From Streptomyces sioyaensis (GTDB taxonomy: Bacteria; Actinomycetota; Actinomycetes; Streptomycetales; Streptomycetaceae), in assembly GCF_004122735.1 (NCBI RefSeq), contig NZ_SDIF01000013.1:1-64000 (forward strand): a DNA stretch of 64,000 nucleotides, read 5' to 3'. Made by a program: the position numbers and the translations under genes. The first letter of the stretch is position 1, and every line of letters begins with the position of its first letter. The notes under the pieces were generated by a model. The model searched no databases, was not told the origin of the DNA, and saw only the letters and a list, made by a program, of their open reading frames with translations. Positions 8,164 through 15,495 of this stretch are shown here, one piece after another.

Positions 8164-9510
8164 TCAGGCGTGCGTGCCGAACGGGGCCAGTACCTCCCGC
8201 TCGATCCGCCGCCGGACGCGTTCGGTCAGGGTGGACAGCCGCCGCGACATCTTCGGCCGCGCGGCGTGCGGCGACCGGATGTACCGGGCCGTGGCGGGCA
8301 GCTCCGCGACATCGGCCACGACCCGCCGCCTGGCCTCGTCGAGCCGGCCGCGCGCCGTACCGCGCCGGCCGTCCCGCATCAGCGTCTCCAGCAGCGGTGT
8401 GCTGCCCGCCGGGAGCGGCTCGTCGGCCAGGCCGAGCACGTCGTGGCAGCCGGGACGGCGGAAGACCTGCTTGCGGCCCGGGGCGGTCAGCTTCGCCGCC
8501 GAGAGCTTCATCACCGGGCGGCCGTCGTAGGCGACCAGCTTGTACGCGGAATCCAGTGCGGGAGCGTCGGCGCTGACCCCGACGCGGGTGCCCACCGCGT
8601 AGACGTCGATCGGTGCCCCCGCGCGCCGCAGGTCGTGCACGGCGTACTCGTCCAGCCCGCCGCTGGCGACGATGCGCACCTGTGGCAGCCCCGCGTTGTC
8701 GAGGATCGCGCGCGCCCGGCGGGCGAGTTCCGCGAGGTCACCGCTGTCCAGACGGATGGCCGAGCCGTCGCCGCGCCCCAGCGCGTTCAGCACCCGCGCC
8801 GCCGCCGCGACGCCGGACTCGGTGTCGTAGGTGTCCACCAGGAAGGTCACCGGTCCGGGATGGCACAGCGCGAACGCGGTGAAGGCCGCTTCCTCGTCCT
8901 CGAACGCCTCGATGTACGAGTGCGCCATCGTCCCCACCGCCGTCAGATCCTCCGCGTGCGCCGCCGCCACATTGCTGGTGCCCACGAAGCCGGTCATCGC
9001 CCCCAGCCGGGCCACCTGGTGGGCGGCCGCGGTCCCGTGGGTACGCCGCAGCGAGAAGTCCACGAGGTCGCATCCCTGCGCGGCGATCACACAGCGGATG
9101 CACTTCGAGGCGATGGCCGTCTGGTGGCTGAGGTGGTTGAGCACGCAGGTCTCCACGAGCTGCGCCTGCGGCAGCGGAGCGGTGATCTCCAGCAGCGGCT
9201 CACCCGCGAGTACGACACGCCCCTCGGGCACGGCCCGGACCTCGCCGGTGAAGCGCAGGTCCAGCAGCGGCGCCAGCTCCTCGGCCGGTCGTTGCAGCGC
9301 CTCGGCGAACACCTCGACGTCCTCGTGTCCGAGATGGAAGTCGGAGAGGTAATCGAGGACGGTCTCGGCCCCGGCGGCGATCAGAAAGCCCCGGTCCGGT
9401 GGCAGCGCCCGCACGAAGCAGCTGAAGGTCGCCGGCCGCGTCATGCCCTCGCGGAGGTACGACAGGGCCATGGTCACTTCGTACAGGTCGGTGGTCGTCG
9501 CGTCCGACAT
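8164..9510 (-). CDS. pncB: Nicotinate phosphoribosyltransferase
   Basis: Catalyses nicotinate + PRPP (+ATP) to nicotinate mononucleotide, the first step of the Preiss-Handler NAD salvage route. The protein has 448 residues. It starts at ATG 9508-9510 behind AAGGGAG. The N-terminus (TTDLYEVTMALSYLREG) is diagnostic; DFSLRRTHG near residue 150 carries the regulatory/catalytic histidine and RLDSGDL near residue 254 is the PRPP/phosphate-binding segment. It follows the DUF1876 gene by 57 bp and precedes ppk2 by 33 bp, so the three form a probable operon. NAD salvage beside polyphosphate kinase and stress proteins suits hypoxic or non-growing cells. Confidence 0.93.
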   Translation of the reverse strand: MSDATTTDLYEVTMALSYLREGMTRPATFSCFVRALPPDRGFLIAAGAETVLDYLSDFHLGHEDVEVFAEALQRPAEELAPLLDLRFTGEVRAVPEGRVVLAGEPLLEITAPLPQAQLVETCVLNHLSHQTAIASKCIRCVIAAQGCDLVDFSLRRTHGTAAAHQVARLGAMTGFVGTSNVAAAHAEDLTAVGTMAHSYIEAFEDEEAAFTAFALCHPGPVTFLVDTYDTESGVAAAARVLNALGRGDGSAIRLDSGDLAELARRARAILDNAGLPQVRIVASGGLDEYAVHDLRRAGAPIDVYAVGTRVGVSADAPALDSAYKLVAYDGRPVMKLSAAKLTAPGRKQVFRRPGCHDVLGLADEPLPAGSTPLLETLMRDGRRGTARGRLDEARRRVVADVAELPATARYIRSPHAARPKMSRRLSTLTERVRRRIEREVLAPFGTHA

Positions 9511-9567
9511 GGCCGACTCCCTTCCGCGGGCGGGCCCCGGCCGGACGGTGGCCGGCCCGCACCGGGC

Positions 9568-9885
9568 TCACGCCATCGCACTCGTCCAGCCGTAGGCCAC
9601 GCGCTGCTCGGGCCGGGGCGGTGCGGCGCCGACGCCTTCGAGGTCCTTGTCGGCCGCCCGCAGCAGCTTCCCGGCGAGGTCCCGCATCGCCCGCCCGACC
9701 GCGAGCTCGTCCCCGATCTCCGGTACGTCCTGGTCGTCGGGGCTGCACCGGGCCGTGCCGTGCCCGGTGAGCGTGGTGGTGCCGTGCAGCGTGGTGTTGC
9801 CGGTGTGCAGCGCCACCCGCGCCGTGGTCCTCCCGTCCTCCTCGACGAGGTACAGCCGGACGGGCCACTCGACTGTGTGTCCCAT
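9568..9885 (-). CDS. DUF1876-family small protein
   Basis: A 105-residue protein beginning MGHTVEWPVRLYLVEEDGRTTA, with GGAGG six bases before the ATG. The pattern of a beta-strand with conserved Glu, an ALHTG-(N)-TTLHGTG segment, and a C-terminal amphipathic helix (DELAVGRAMRDLAGKLLRAAD) is that of DUF1876, a dsRBD-like actinobacterial fold found next to universal stress protein genes. The function is unknown. It is the first gene of a probable operon with pncB and ppk2. Confidence 0.75.
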   Translation of the reverse strand: MGHTVEWPVRLYLVEEDGRTTARVALHTGNTTLHGTTTLTGHGTARCSPDDQDVPEIGDELAVGRAMRDLAGKLLRAADKDLEGVGAAPPRPEQRVAYGWTSAMA

Positions 9886-10049
9886 GGATTGCCTCCGCTT
9901 CCTTCCCGGGGCACCGCCGCCGGAGCCCGCGGACGGGCGCGACCGGGCCGCCCGCCGCCCCCCGCCGGCAGCCGGTCCCGGCCGTCAGCGCCCTCACCGC
10001 CATCATCCGCCTTCCGGGGCGGGGCGTCCTCCCGCGGTCGCGGGCCGTC

Positions 10050-10940
10050 TCAGCCCCTGGACGGTGTCCCTTCGTGCGGCACCACGGCCACCGGACACGG
10101 CGCGCGGTGGACGACCGACTGGACGACCCGGCCGATCCGCGGGCCCGGCAGCCGGTGCCGGTGCCGGTGCCGGCGGCCGATGACGAGCAGCTCCGCGTCC
10201 GCGGCGTGGTGCACCAGCGCGGGCACCGGTCCTTGCATGGCCACCTGGTGGTCCACGGGCAGGTCCGGGTACTTTTCGCGCCACGGTTCCAGGGCCGCGG
10301 ACAGCTCCTGGCGGGCATCGTGCGCCGCTTCCCGGGCGGCGCTCGCCTCCACCCCGCCGCCGCGGTTGTACGCGTACGAGGGCAGGTGCCTGCCGTGCAG
10401 GACCCGCAGGGTGGTCTGCCGCCGGGAGGCGGCGGCGAAGGCGAAATCGAGCAGAGACACACACGGGTCGTGCAGGCTCAGCCCCACCAGCACGGCCCGG
10501 TCCCGCTGGGCCGTGGCCTCCTGCCGGGCGTGCACCAGAACCGTGGGGGCATCGGTGCACGGCACCAGCTTCAACCCCAGCTCGCTGAGGGCGTAGCGGG
10601 ACACCGGGCCCAGGTCCTTGGCGCCGAGGACCAGCAGGTCCGACACCTCCGCGGCCTCCCGGAGGGCGTCCAGCGGGTCCTTGGGCACCAGCATCATCTC
10701 CACCGGGAGGTCAGGGAAGCGGGTGCGCACCTCCGCGGCCGCCGCGTGCATCATCCGGTGCGGCCAGTAGTTCTGGTCCCGGTCTGTGGGCGGGCGGCGC
10801 TCCGGCTCCGGCGCCAGCAGCACCCACGCGTGCAGCAGCCGCAGAGGCGCCTGCCGCAGTTGGGCCTCCCGTGCCGCCCACAGGACTGCCGACAGGGATT
10901 CGGGCGTTCCGTCCACCCCTGCGGTGACGACATCCTTCAT
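10050..10940 (-). CDS. Universal stress protein, tandem domains (degenerate ATP site)
   Basis: A 296-residue tandem Usp protein. Domain 1 opens MKDVVTAGVDGTPESLSAVLWA and contains LLVLGAKDLGPVSRYALSELG, in which the glycine-rich G-x2-G-x9-G(S/T) signature is disrupted. Domain 2 carries a His/Arg cluster (RRHRHRHR) where the signature would lie and ends CPVAVVPHEG. This suggests a non-ATP-binding Usp paralogue related to the one at 62172-63068, which shares the same domain plan. A DevR-like box sits 78-89 bp upstream of the start codon. It is separated from the DUF1876 gene by 164 bp. Confidence 0.88.
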   Translation of the reverse strand: MKDVVTAGVDGTPESLSAVLWAAREAQLRQAPLRLLHAWVLLAPEPERRPPTDRDQNYWPHRMMHAAAAEVRTRFPDLPVEMMLVPKDPLDALREAAEVSDLLVLGAKDLGPVSRYALSELGLKLVPCTDAPTVLVHARQEATAQRDRAVLVGLSLHDPCVSLLDFAFAAASRRQTTLRVLHGRHLPSYAYNRGGGVEASAAREAAHDARQELSAALEPWREKYPDLPVDHQVAMQGPVPALVHHAADAELLVIGRRHRHRHRLPGPRIGRVVQSVVHRAPCPVAVVPHEGTPSRG

Positions 10941-11017
10941 GGTTTCTGTCCGTTCTGACGCGCTAGAAAGGTCCGCGCCTACAACCCACCGTGCGCGGCA
11001 CCGGTCGCCGGGGCATC

Positions 11018-11029
11018 GGACTTTCGTCC
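11018..11029. promoter_or_regulatory. DevR/OsdR-like box upstream of universal stress protein gene
   Basis: GGACTTTCGTCC matches the core of the mycobacterial DevR consensus (GGGACTTTNGTCCC) apart from the outermost G and C. It lies 78-89 bp before the start codon of the universal stress protein at 10050-10940, a normal distance for an activator of the NarL/FixJ family. The regulator itself is not in the window. Confidence 0.55.
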
Positions 11030-11048
11030 TTTGACCGACCGACCTTCG

Positions 11049-12233
11049 TCAGTGCGGGCCGCGACCGCTGTCGTCGGGCACGGGGTGCGTCCCCCGGCTG
11101 TCGGGCGGGGCGCCGCCCATCACGCGGAGCATGGACCGGCCCCCGGTGCGCAGGAAGCGGTGGACCAGGGCGGCGGCGAGCAGAAGGAAGGCGATGTTCA
11201 GCCAGGTGGTGTAGTCCCAGGAGACGCCGGACATGGGGATCGTGGCGTCGGCCTGACGGGGAATCAGCCCCAGTGCGCCGAAGGTGAATTCCACGAAATA
11301 GCCCGCCACCACGATGGCCGCGTAGAAGGTGGCCAGCAGGAAGAGGGCCATTCTGATCCCGTAGTACTTCCGGTAGATGTGCAGGATCGGCAGGATCAGC
11401 AGGTCGGCGAAGATGAAGGCGACCACCCCGCCGAAGCTGATACCGCCCTTCCACAGCACCACCGCCAGCGGCACATTGCCGATGGAGCAGACGAACGAGG
11501 CGATCGCCACCAACGGGCCGATCAGCGGCCCCCACAGCTTCGCGGCCAGCGGGTGCCCCTCGAAGAAGAAGGCGCGCCAGAAGCTGTCCGGGACCCAGGC
11601 GGCGATGGCGCCGGCGATCAGCAGGCCGATCACCAGGTCCTTGAGGATCGCGGCCCACTCCATGACGAAGACGTGCGAGGTCGAGGTGTATCCCTCGGCG
11701 GAGAACAGCCGCCGGGCGAAGGACCCGCCGCGGCGTACGGACATGTCCATGGCGGCATGCCCCTCCATCGACCCGGCCAGCCCCCGTTCGGCCTGCCGGC
11801 GGGCCGGGCTCAGCAGGGTGTCCCGCAGGAAGAGGCGGAACAGCAGGGCCAGCAGCACGATCATGACCGGGCCGCCGATGAACTCGGCGGCCGTGAACTG
11901 CCACCCCATCAACAGTGCCAGGATCACGCCGAGTTCGATCACCAGGTTCGTGGAGGCGATCTCGAACGCCATCGCGGCCGTGAAGTTCGCTCCCTTGAGG
12001 AAGAGCGAGCGGGCCAGTGCGACCGCGGCGTACGAGCAGGACGAGGACGCGGCGCCCAGCGCGGAGGCCATCGCCAGGGTGCGGGGCCGGTCGTCGCCGA
12101 GCAGGCCGAGCACGGTGGAGCGGTGCACCACGGCCTGGACGACCGCGGACAGCGCGAAGCCCAGGATCAGCGCCCAGGTGATTTCCCAGGTCATGGATCC
12201 GGTGACGGACAGGGCGTGCAGGATCGCGGACAT
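11049..12233 (-). CDS. UPF0718/ArsP-YraQ-type permease
   Basis: A 394-residue integral membrane protein with about eight to ten hydrophobic helices. Seen: TWALILGFALSAVVQAVV near the N-terminus, the family core GAASSSCSYAAVALARSLFLKGANFTAA, and a second half with SFVCSIGNVPLAVVLWKGGISFGGVVAFIFADLLILPIL, the repeated Cys/Gly-rich segment of COG0701 permeases. Members include ArsP (organoarsenical efflux) and uncharacterised YraQ/YcgR proteins; the substrate here cannot be told. It lies 56 bp downstream of the sugar ABC permease on the same strand and 108 bp upstream of a universal stress protein gene, so it could be the last gene of the ABC operon. Confidence 0.82.
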   Translation of the reverse strand: MSAILHALSVTGSMTWEITWALILGFALSAVVQAVVHRSTVLGLLGDDRPRTLAMASALGAASSSCSYAAVALARSLFLKGANFTAAMAFEIASTNLVIELGVILALLMGWQFTAAEFIGGPVMIVLLALLFRLFLRDTLLSPARRQAERGLAGSMEGHAAMDMSVRRGGSFARRLFSAEGYTSTSHVFVMEWAAILKDLVIGLLIAGAIAAWVPDSFWRAFFFEGHPLAAKLWGPLIGPLVAIASFVCSIGNVPLAVVLWKGGISFGGVVAFIFADLLILPILHIYRKYYGIRMALFLLATFYAAIVVAGYFVEFTFGALGLIPRQADATIPMSGVSWDYTTWLNIAFLLLAAALVHRFLRTGGRSMLRVMGGAPPDSRGTHPVPDDSGRGPH

Positions 12234-12289
12234 CGGCTGAGGTGTTCCGCGGCCGGCCGGGGCTCAAACTCCCGCCGCCCCGGGGCGCG

Positions 12290-13582
12290 TCACACCCGCC
12301 CGTGCGCCCGTTGTGCCCGCCGGGAGAGCGAGTCGATGACCACGGCAACGAGCAGCACCCCGCCCGTGATCATGAACTGCACGGCGGTCTGGATGCCCAT
12401 CAGGGCCACTCCGGAGGCGATCGACTGGATGACCAGGACGCCGAGCAGTGCCGACCAGGTCCGGCCGCGGCCGCCGAACAGGCTGGTGCCACCGATGACC
12501 GCGGCGGCGATGGCGTCCATCAGCAGATTGCCCCCGCCGGACGTCTGGCTCGCCGAGGTGACGCGCGAGGCCAGGAACAGGCCGCCGATCGCGGCCATCG
12601 TCCCGGAGACCATGAAGACCGAGATCCGCACCAGGCTCACATTGAGGCCGGTGCGCCGGGACGCCTCGACGCTGCCCCCGAGCGCGAAGATCATGCGGCC
12701 GTAGGGCGTGCGGCGCAGGACGTAGTCCAGCCCCACGAGCATCACGAGGAAGATCAGCAGGGCCAGCGGGAGCCCCAGGAACTGGTTGAGCACCCAGGCC
12801 GCCGCCAGGGAGATCGCCGCCAGCACGCCCGTGCGCAGGACGATCTCGCTCATCGGCCGGCAGGGCACACCGGCCGCCCGGCGCCGCCGCACACCGTGGT
12901 ACGAGGCGAGGAAGAACGCGGCGGTGCCGAGCGCCGCCAGGCCGTACGCGGCGGCCACATTGGTGAAGTAGTAGCTGGTCAGCTTCGCGACCAGACCGTT
13001 TTCGTCGATATTGATCGTGCCGCTGGCGCCCAGGATGTAGAGCATCAGGCCGTTCCAGCCCAGCAGGCCCGCAAGGGTGACCACGAACGCCGGCACCCCG
13101 ACCTTGGCGAGGAAGAACCCCTGTACGGCCCCGATCAGCGTGCCGCCGAGCACCGCCAGGACCAGCGCCGGGGCCTCCGGCATGCCCTGGTTGACGCTCA
13201 GCACCGCGAAGACGGCCGCCGCCAGGCCGCTCACCGAGCCGACCGAGAGGTCGATCTCGCCGAGCAGCAGCACGAAGACGACGCCGATCGAGATCATTCC
13301 GGGACCGACGATGTCCACGCTCAGATTGGACAGATTGCGCGGCGAGAGGAAGTTCTCGTTGAGGCTCTCGAAGATGATCCACACCACGACCAGGCCGAGG
13401 GCGACCGGTACCGAGCCGAGCTCACCGCTGTGGAACCGGCGTTTGAGGATCTCCAGGGGGTTCTGGCCGCCGGCCCCGGCACCGGCCCCGGCCGCGAGCT
13501 GCCGCCGGTCGGCGGCGGTGACGGCCCCGCCGGCCTGCGCACCGGCCTGCTTCTGCTTCCGCAGCGTCCACGTCCGGCTCAC
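12290..13582 (-). CDS. Sugar ABC transporter permease, XylH/RbsC type
   Basis: A 430-residue inner-membrane subunit of a monosaccharide importer. It starts at GTG 13582, two bases after the stop of the ATPase gene. After a hydrophilic Ala/Gly-rich N-terminus come about ten membrane segments, with the BPD_transp_2 hallmarks ISIGVVFVLLLGEIDLSVGS (about residues 95-115) and AVIGGTSLFGGRGRTW near the C-terminus. The length resembles XylH rather than the shorter RbsC. Transcribed with the lipoprotein and ATPase genes; the set makes a complete carbohydrate uptake (CUT2) transporter. Xylose or a similar pentose is suggested by the binding protein but not proven. Confidence 0.9.
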   Translation of the reverse strand: MSRTWTLRKQKQAGAQAGGAVTAADRRQLAAGAGAGAGGQNPLEILKRRFHSGELGSVPVALGLVVVWIIFESLNENFLSPRNLSNLSVDIVGPGMISIGVVFVLLLGEIDLSVGSVSGLAAAVFAVLSVNQGMPEAPALVLAVLGGTLIGAVQGFFLAKVGVPAFVVTLAGLLGWNGLMLYILGASGTINIDENGLVAKLTSYYFTNVAAAYGLAALGTAAFFLASYHGVRRRRAAGVPCRPMSEIVLRTGVLAAISLAAAWVLNQFLGLPLALLIFLVMLVGLDYVLRRTPYGRMIFALGGSVEASRRTGLNVSLVRISVFMVSGTMAAIGGLFLASRVTSASQTSGGGNLLMDAIAAAVIGGTSLFGGRGRTWSALLGVLVIQSIASGVALMGIQTAVQFMITGGVLLVAVVIDSLSRRAQRAHGRV

Positions 13583-13584
13583 GG

Positions 13585-14385
13585 CTACGCCCCCCACCCT
13601 TGGGAGGCGCGGCGCGTCACGGCGTTGTCGGTGGCTCCGGTGATCGAGGAGATGATCTGCTCGTGGGACGTGGTCGTCACATCGAAGAACCCGTTGTTGC
13701 GCCCCAGCCGCAGGACCGCGATCCAGTCCGCAACGGCCTTGACGTCCCCCATGTTGTGGCTGATCAGGAGCACACCGAGACCGCGTTCCCGCAGCTGCTC
13801 CACGAGGTCGAGGACCTGGGCGGTCTGCTCGATGCCCAGGGCCGCGGTGGGCTCGTCCAGCAGCACCAGCCGCGGTTCGCCCAGCAGCGAGCGGGAGATC
13901 GCGACGGTCTGCCGCTGGCCTCCGGAGAGCGAGGCGACCGGGAGGCGCACATCGGGCATCCGGATGGCGAGGGTGTCGAGCAGGTCCAGGGTCAGGCGCT
14001 CCATCTCCACCTCGTCGAGCACACCGGCCCGGTGGATCTCGCGGCCGAGGAAGAGATTGCCGACCACATCGAGGTTGTCGCACAGCGCGAGGTCCTGGTA
14101 GACGGTGGCGATCCCCAGGGCCTGGGCCTCGTGGGGCCGGGTGATCTGGACGGGCCGGCCGTCCCACTCGACCGCCCCCTCGTCGGCGGGGTCCACCCCC
14201 GCGATCACCTTGATCAGCGTGGATTTGCCCGCGCCGTTGTCGCCCACCAGCGCGACGACCTGACCGGCACGGACCTCCAGTTCCACATCGGCCAGCGCCT
14301 GGACGGCGCCGAACCGCTTGAAGACGCCGCGCAGCGCCAGCAGCGGCGGCGACGGCGGTCGCCGGACGGATGCACCGGACTCCAT
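13585..14385 (-). CDS. Sugar ABC transporter ATP-binding protein (single ATPase domain)
   Basis: A cytoplasmic ATPase of 266 residues with one ABC domain: Walker A GDNGAGKST near residue 48, signature LSGGQRQ near 155, Walker B LVLLDEPTAAL near 175, switch histidine in LLISHNMGDV. ATG 14385 is preferred because GAGG lies nine bases upstream; a GTG at 14400 overlapping the binding-protein stop (GTGA) is the alternative. Most CUT2 ATPases (RbsA, XylG of Escherichia coli) are about 500 residues with two fused domains; the half-size form, like FrcA, must act as a homodimer. It lies between the lipoprotein gene and the permease gene. Confidence 0.92.
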   Translation of the reverse strand: MESGASVRRPPSPPLLALRGVFKRFGAVQALADVELEVRAGQVVALVGDNGAGKSTLIKVIAGVDPADEGAVEWDGRPVQITRPHEAQALGIATVYQDLALCDNLDVVGNLFLGREIHRAGVLDEVEMERLTLDLLDTLAIRMPDVRLPVASLSGGQRQTVAISRSLLGEPRLVLLDEPTAALGIEQTAQVLDLVEQLRERGLGVLLISHNMGDVKAVADWIAVLRLGRNNGFFDVTTTSHEQIISSITGATDNAVTRRASQGWGA

Positions 14386-14396
14386 GGGTACCTGCC

Positions 14397-15494
14397 TCAC
14401 CTGGTGAGCCCCGCCTTCAGGCAGGCGGCCTCGAACTTGGGGGTGCAGATCTGCTCGATGGTGTACATCCCGTCCCTGACCACGGTGTCCTTGATGTGAT
14501 GCACGGTCACCGGGATCGGGGTGAGCAGCACGGACGGAATGCCCTGGGTGGTGGGGCTGTTGACCTTGTGCGTGGTGATGGTGCCGAGGCTCTTGCCGCG
14601 TCCCAGTGCGACGGCCATGGCGGCGGCGGTGTCGGCCTCGGGCGTGAAGGGCTTGTAGACGGTCATCAGCTGATCGCCCTGGACGATGCGCTGAATCGCG
14701 GCGAGTTCGGCGTCCTGGCCGGTGACCGGCGGCAGCGGATCGATCTTGGCCGCCCGCAGGGCGGAGATGATGCCGGCGGCGAGTCCGTCATTGGCGGAGT
14801 AGACGCCGTTGATGCTGTCGGCGCCGAGCGCCGCGATGGCGGCGGACATGTTGAGGTTGGCGTTCTCCGGCCGCCAGCCGGCGGTGTCGTACGCCTTGCC
14901 GATCTTCACCTTCCCCTGGAGCGCGGCCAGCGCACCCCGCCTGAACCAGGCGGAGTTGGGGTCCGTCGACGCGCCGTTCATCATGACGATCTGGTCGTCG
15001 TGCGCCTTGCTGCCGAGCGCCTTGAGCAGCGCCTCGCCCTGCAACTTGCCGACCTTCGCACCGTCGAAGGAGACGTACGCCGACACCGGCCCCTCCACGA
15101 GGCGGTCGTAGGCGACGACGGGGATGCCCGCCTTGTGCGCGTCGTCGACCGAGGAGCGCAGCGACTTGGAGTCGACGGCGTCGAGGACCAGCACCTCGAC
15201 CCGCTTGGTGATCATTGCGTCCATCTGCTGCTGCTGGGTGGCCACATCGTGCTGTGCGCTGACCGTCTCCACCGTGCATTCGCGGCACAGCCGGTGGATC
15301 TCCTTCTCGATCAGGGGCCGGTCGAACTTGTAGAAGCGCGAGGTGTTGTCCGGGAGCAGCACACCGATCCGCACGGCCCCGCCGGACGGCCCGCCGGGCT
15401 CGTGCACCCCGCCGGCCTCCCCGCACGCGACCGGGCCCGCGATCAGGCACAGTCCGGCCAGGATCACGCCGGCTCCGCGCAGCCGTGCACGCAC
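14397..15494 (-). CDS. Sugar ABC transporter substrate-binding lipoprotein (XylF-like)
   Basis: A 365-residue periplasmic-binding-protein-like lipoprotein. The GTG at 15494 is chosen over the in-frame GTG at 15512 because GAGGAGGT lies eight bases upstream and the result is a clean signal: MRARLRG, a hydrophobic core, then GPVAC with Cys24 as the lipidated residue. The mature part has the Peripla_BP_4 pattern IGVLLPDNTSRFYKFDRPL, VLVLDAVDSKSLRSSVDDA, IPVVAYDRLVEG and AYVSFDGAKVGKLQG, closest in feel to D-xylose-binding XylF/ChvE. The start lies one base after the stop of the SpoIIE-type phosphatase gene, so sensor and transporter appear translationally coupled. Confidence 0.9.
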   Translation of the reverse strand: MRARLRGAGVILAGLCLIAGPVACGEAGGVHEPGGPSGGAVRIGVLLPDNTSRFYKFDRPLIEKEIHRLCRECTVETVSAQHDVATQQQQMDAMITKRVEVLVLDAVDSKSLRSSVDDAHKAGIPVVAYDRLVEGPVSAYVSFDGAKVGKLQGEALLKALGSKAHDDQIVMMNGASTDPNSAWFRRGALAALQGKVKIGKAYDTAGWRPENANLNMSAAIAALGADSINGVYSANDGLAAGIISALRAAKIDPLPPVTGQDAELAAIQRIVQGDQLMTVYKPFTPEADTAAAMAVALGRGKSLGTITTHKVNSPTTQGIPSVLLTPIPVTVHHIKDTVVRDGMYTIEQICTPKFEAACLKAGLTR

Positions 15495-15495
15495 C

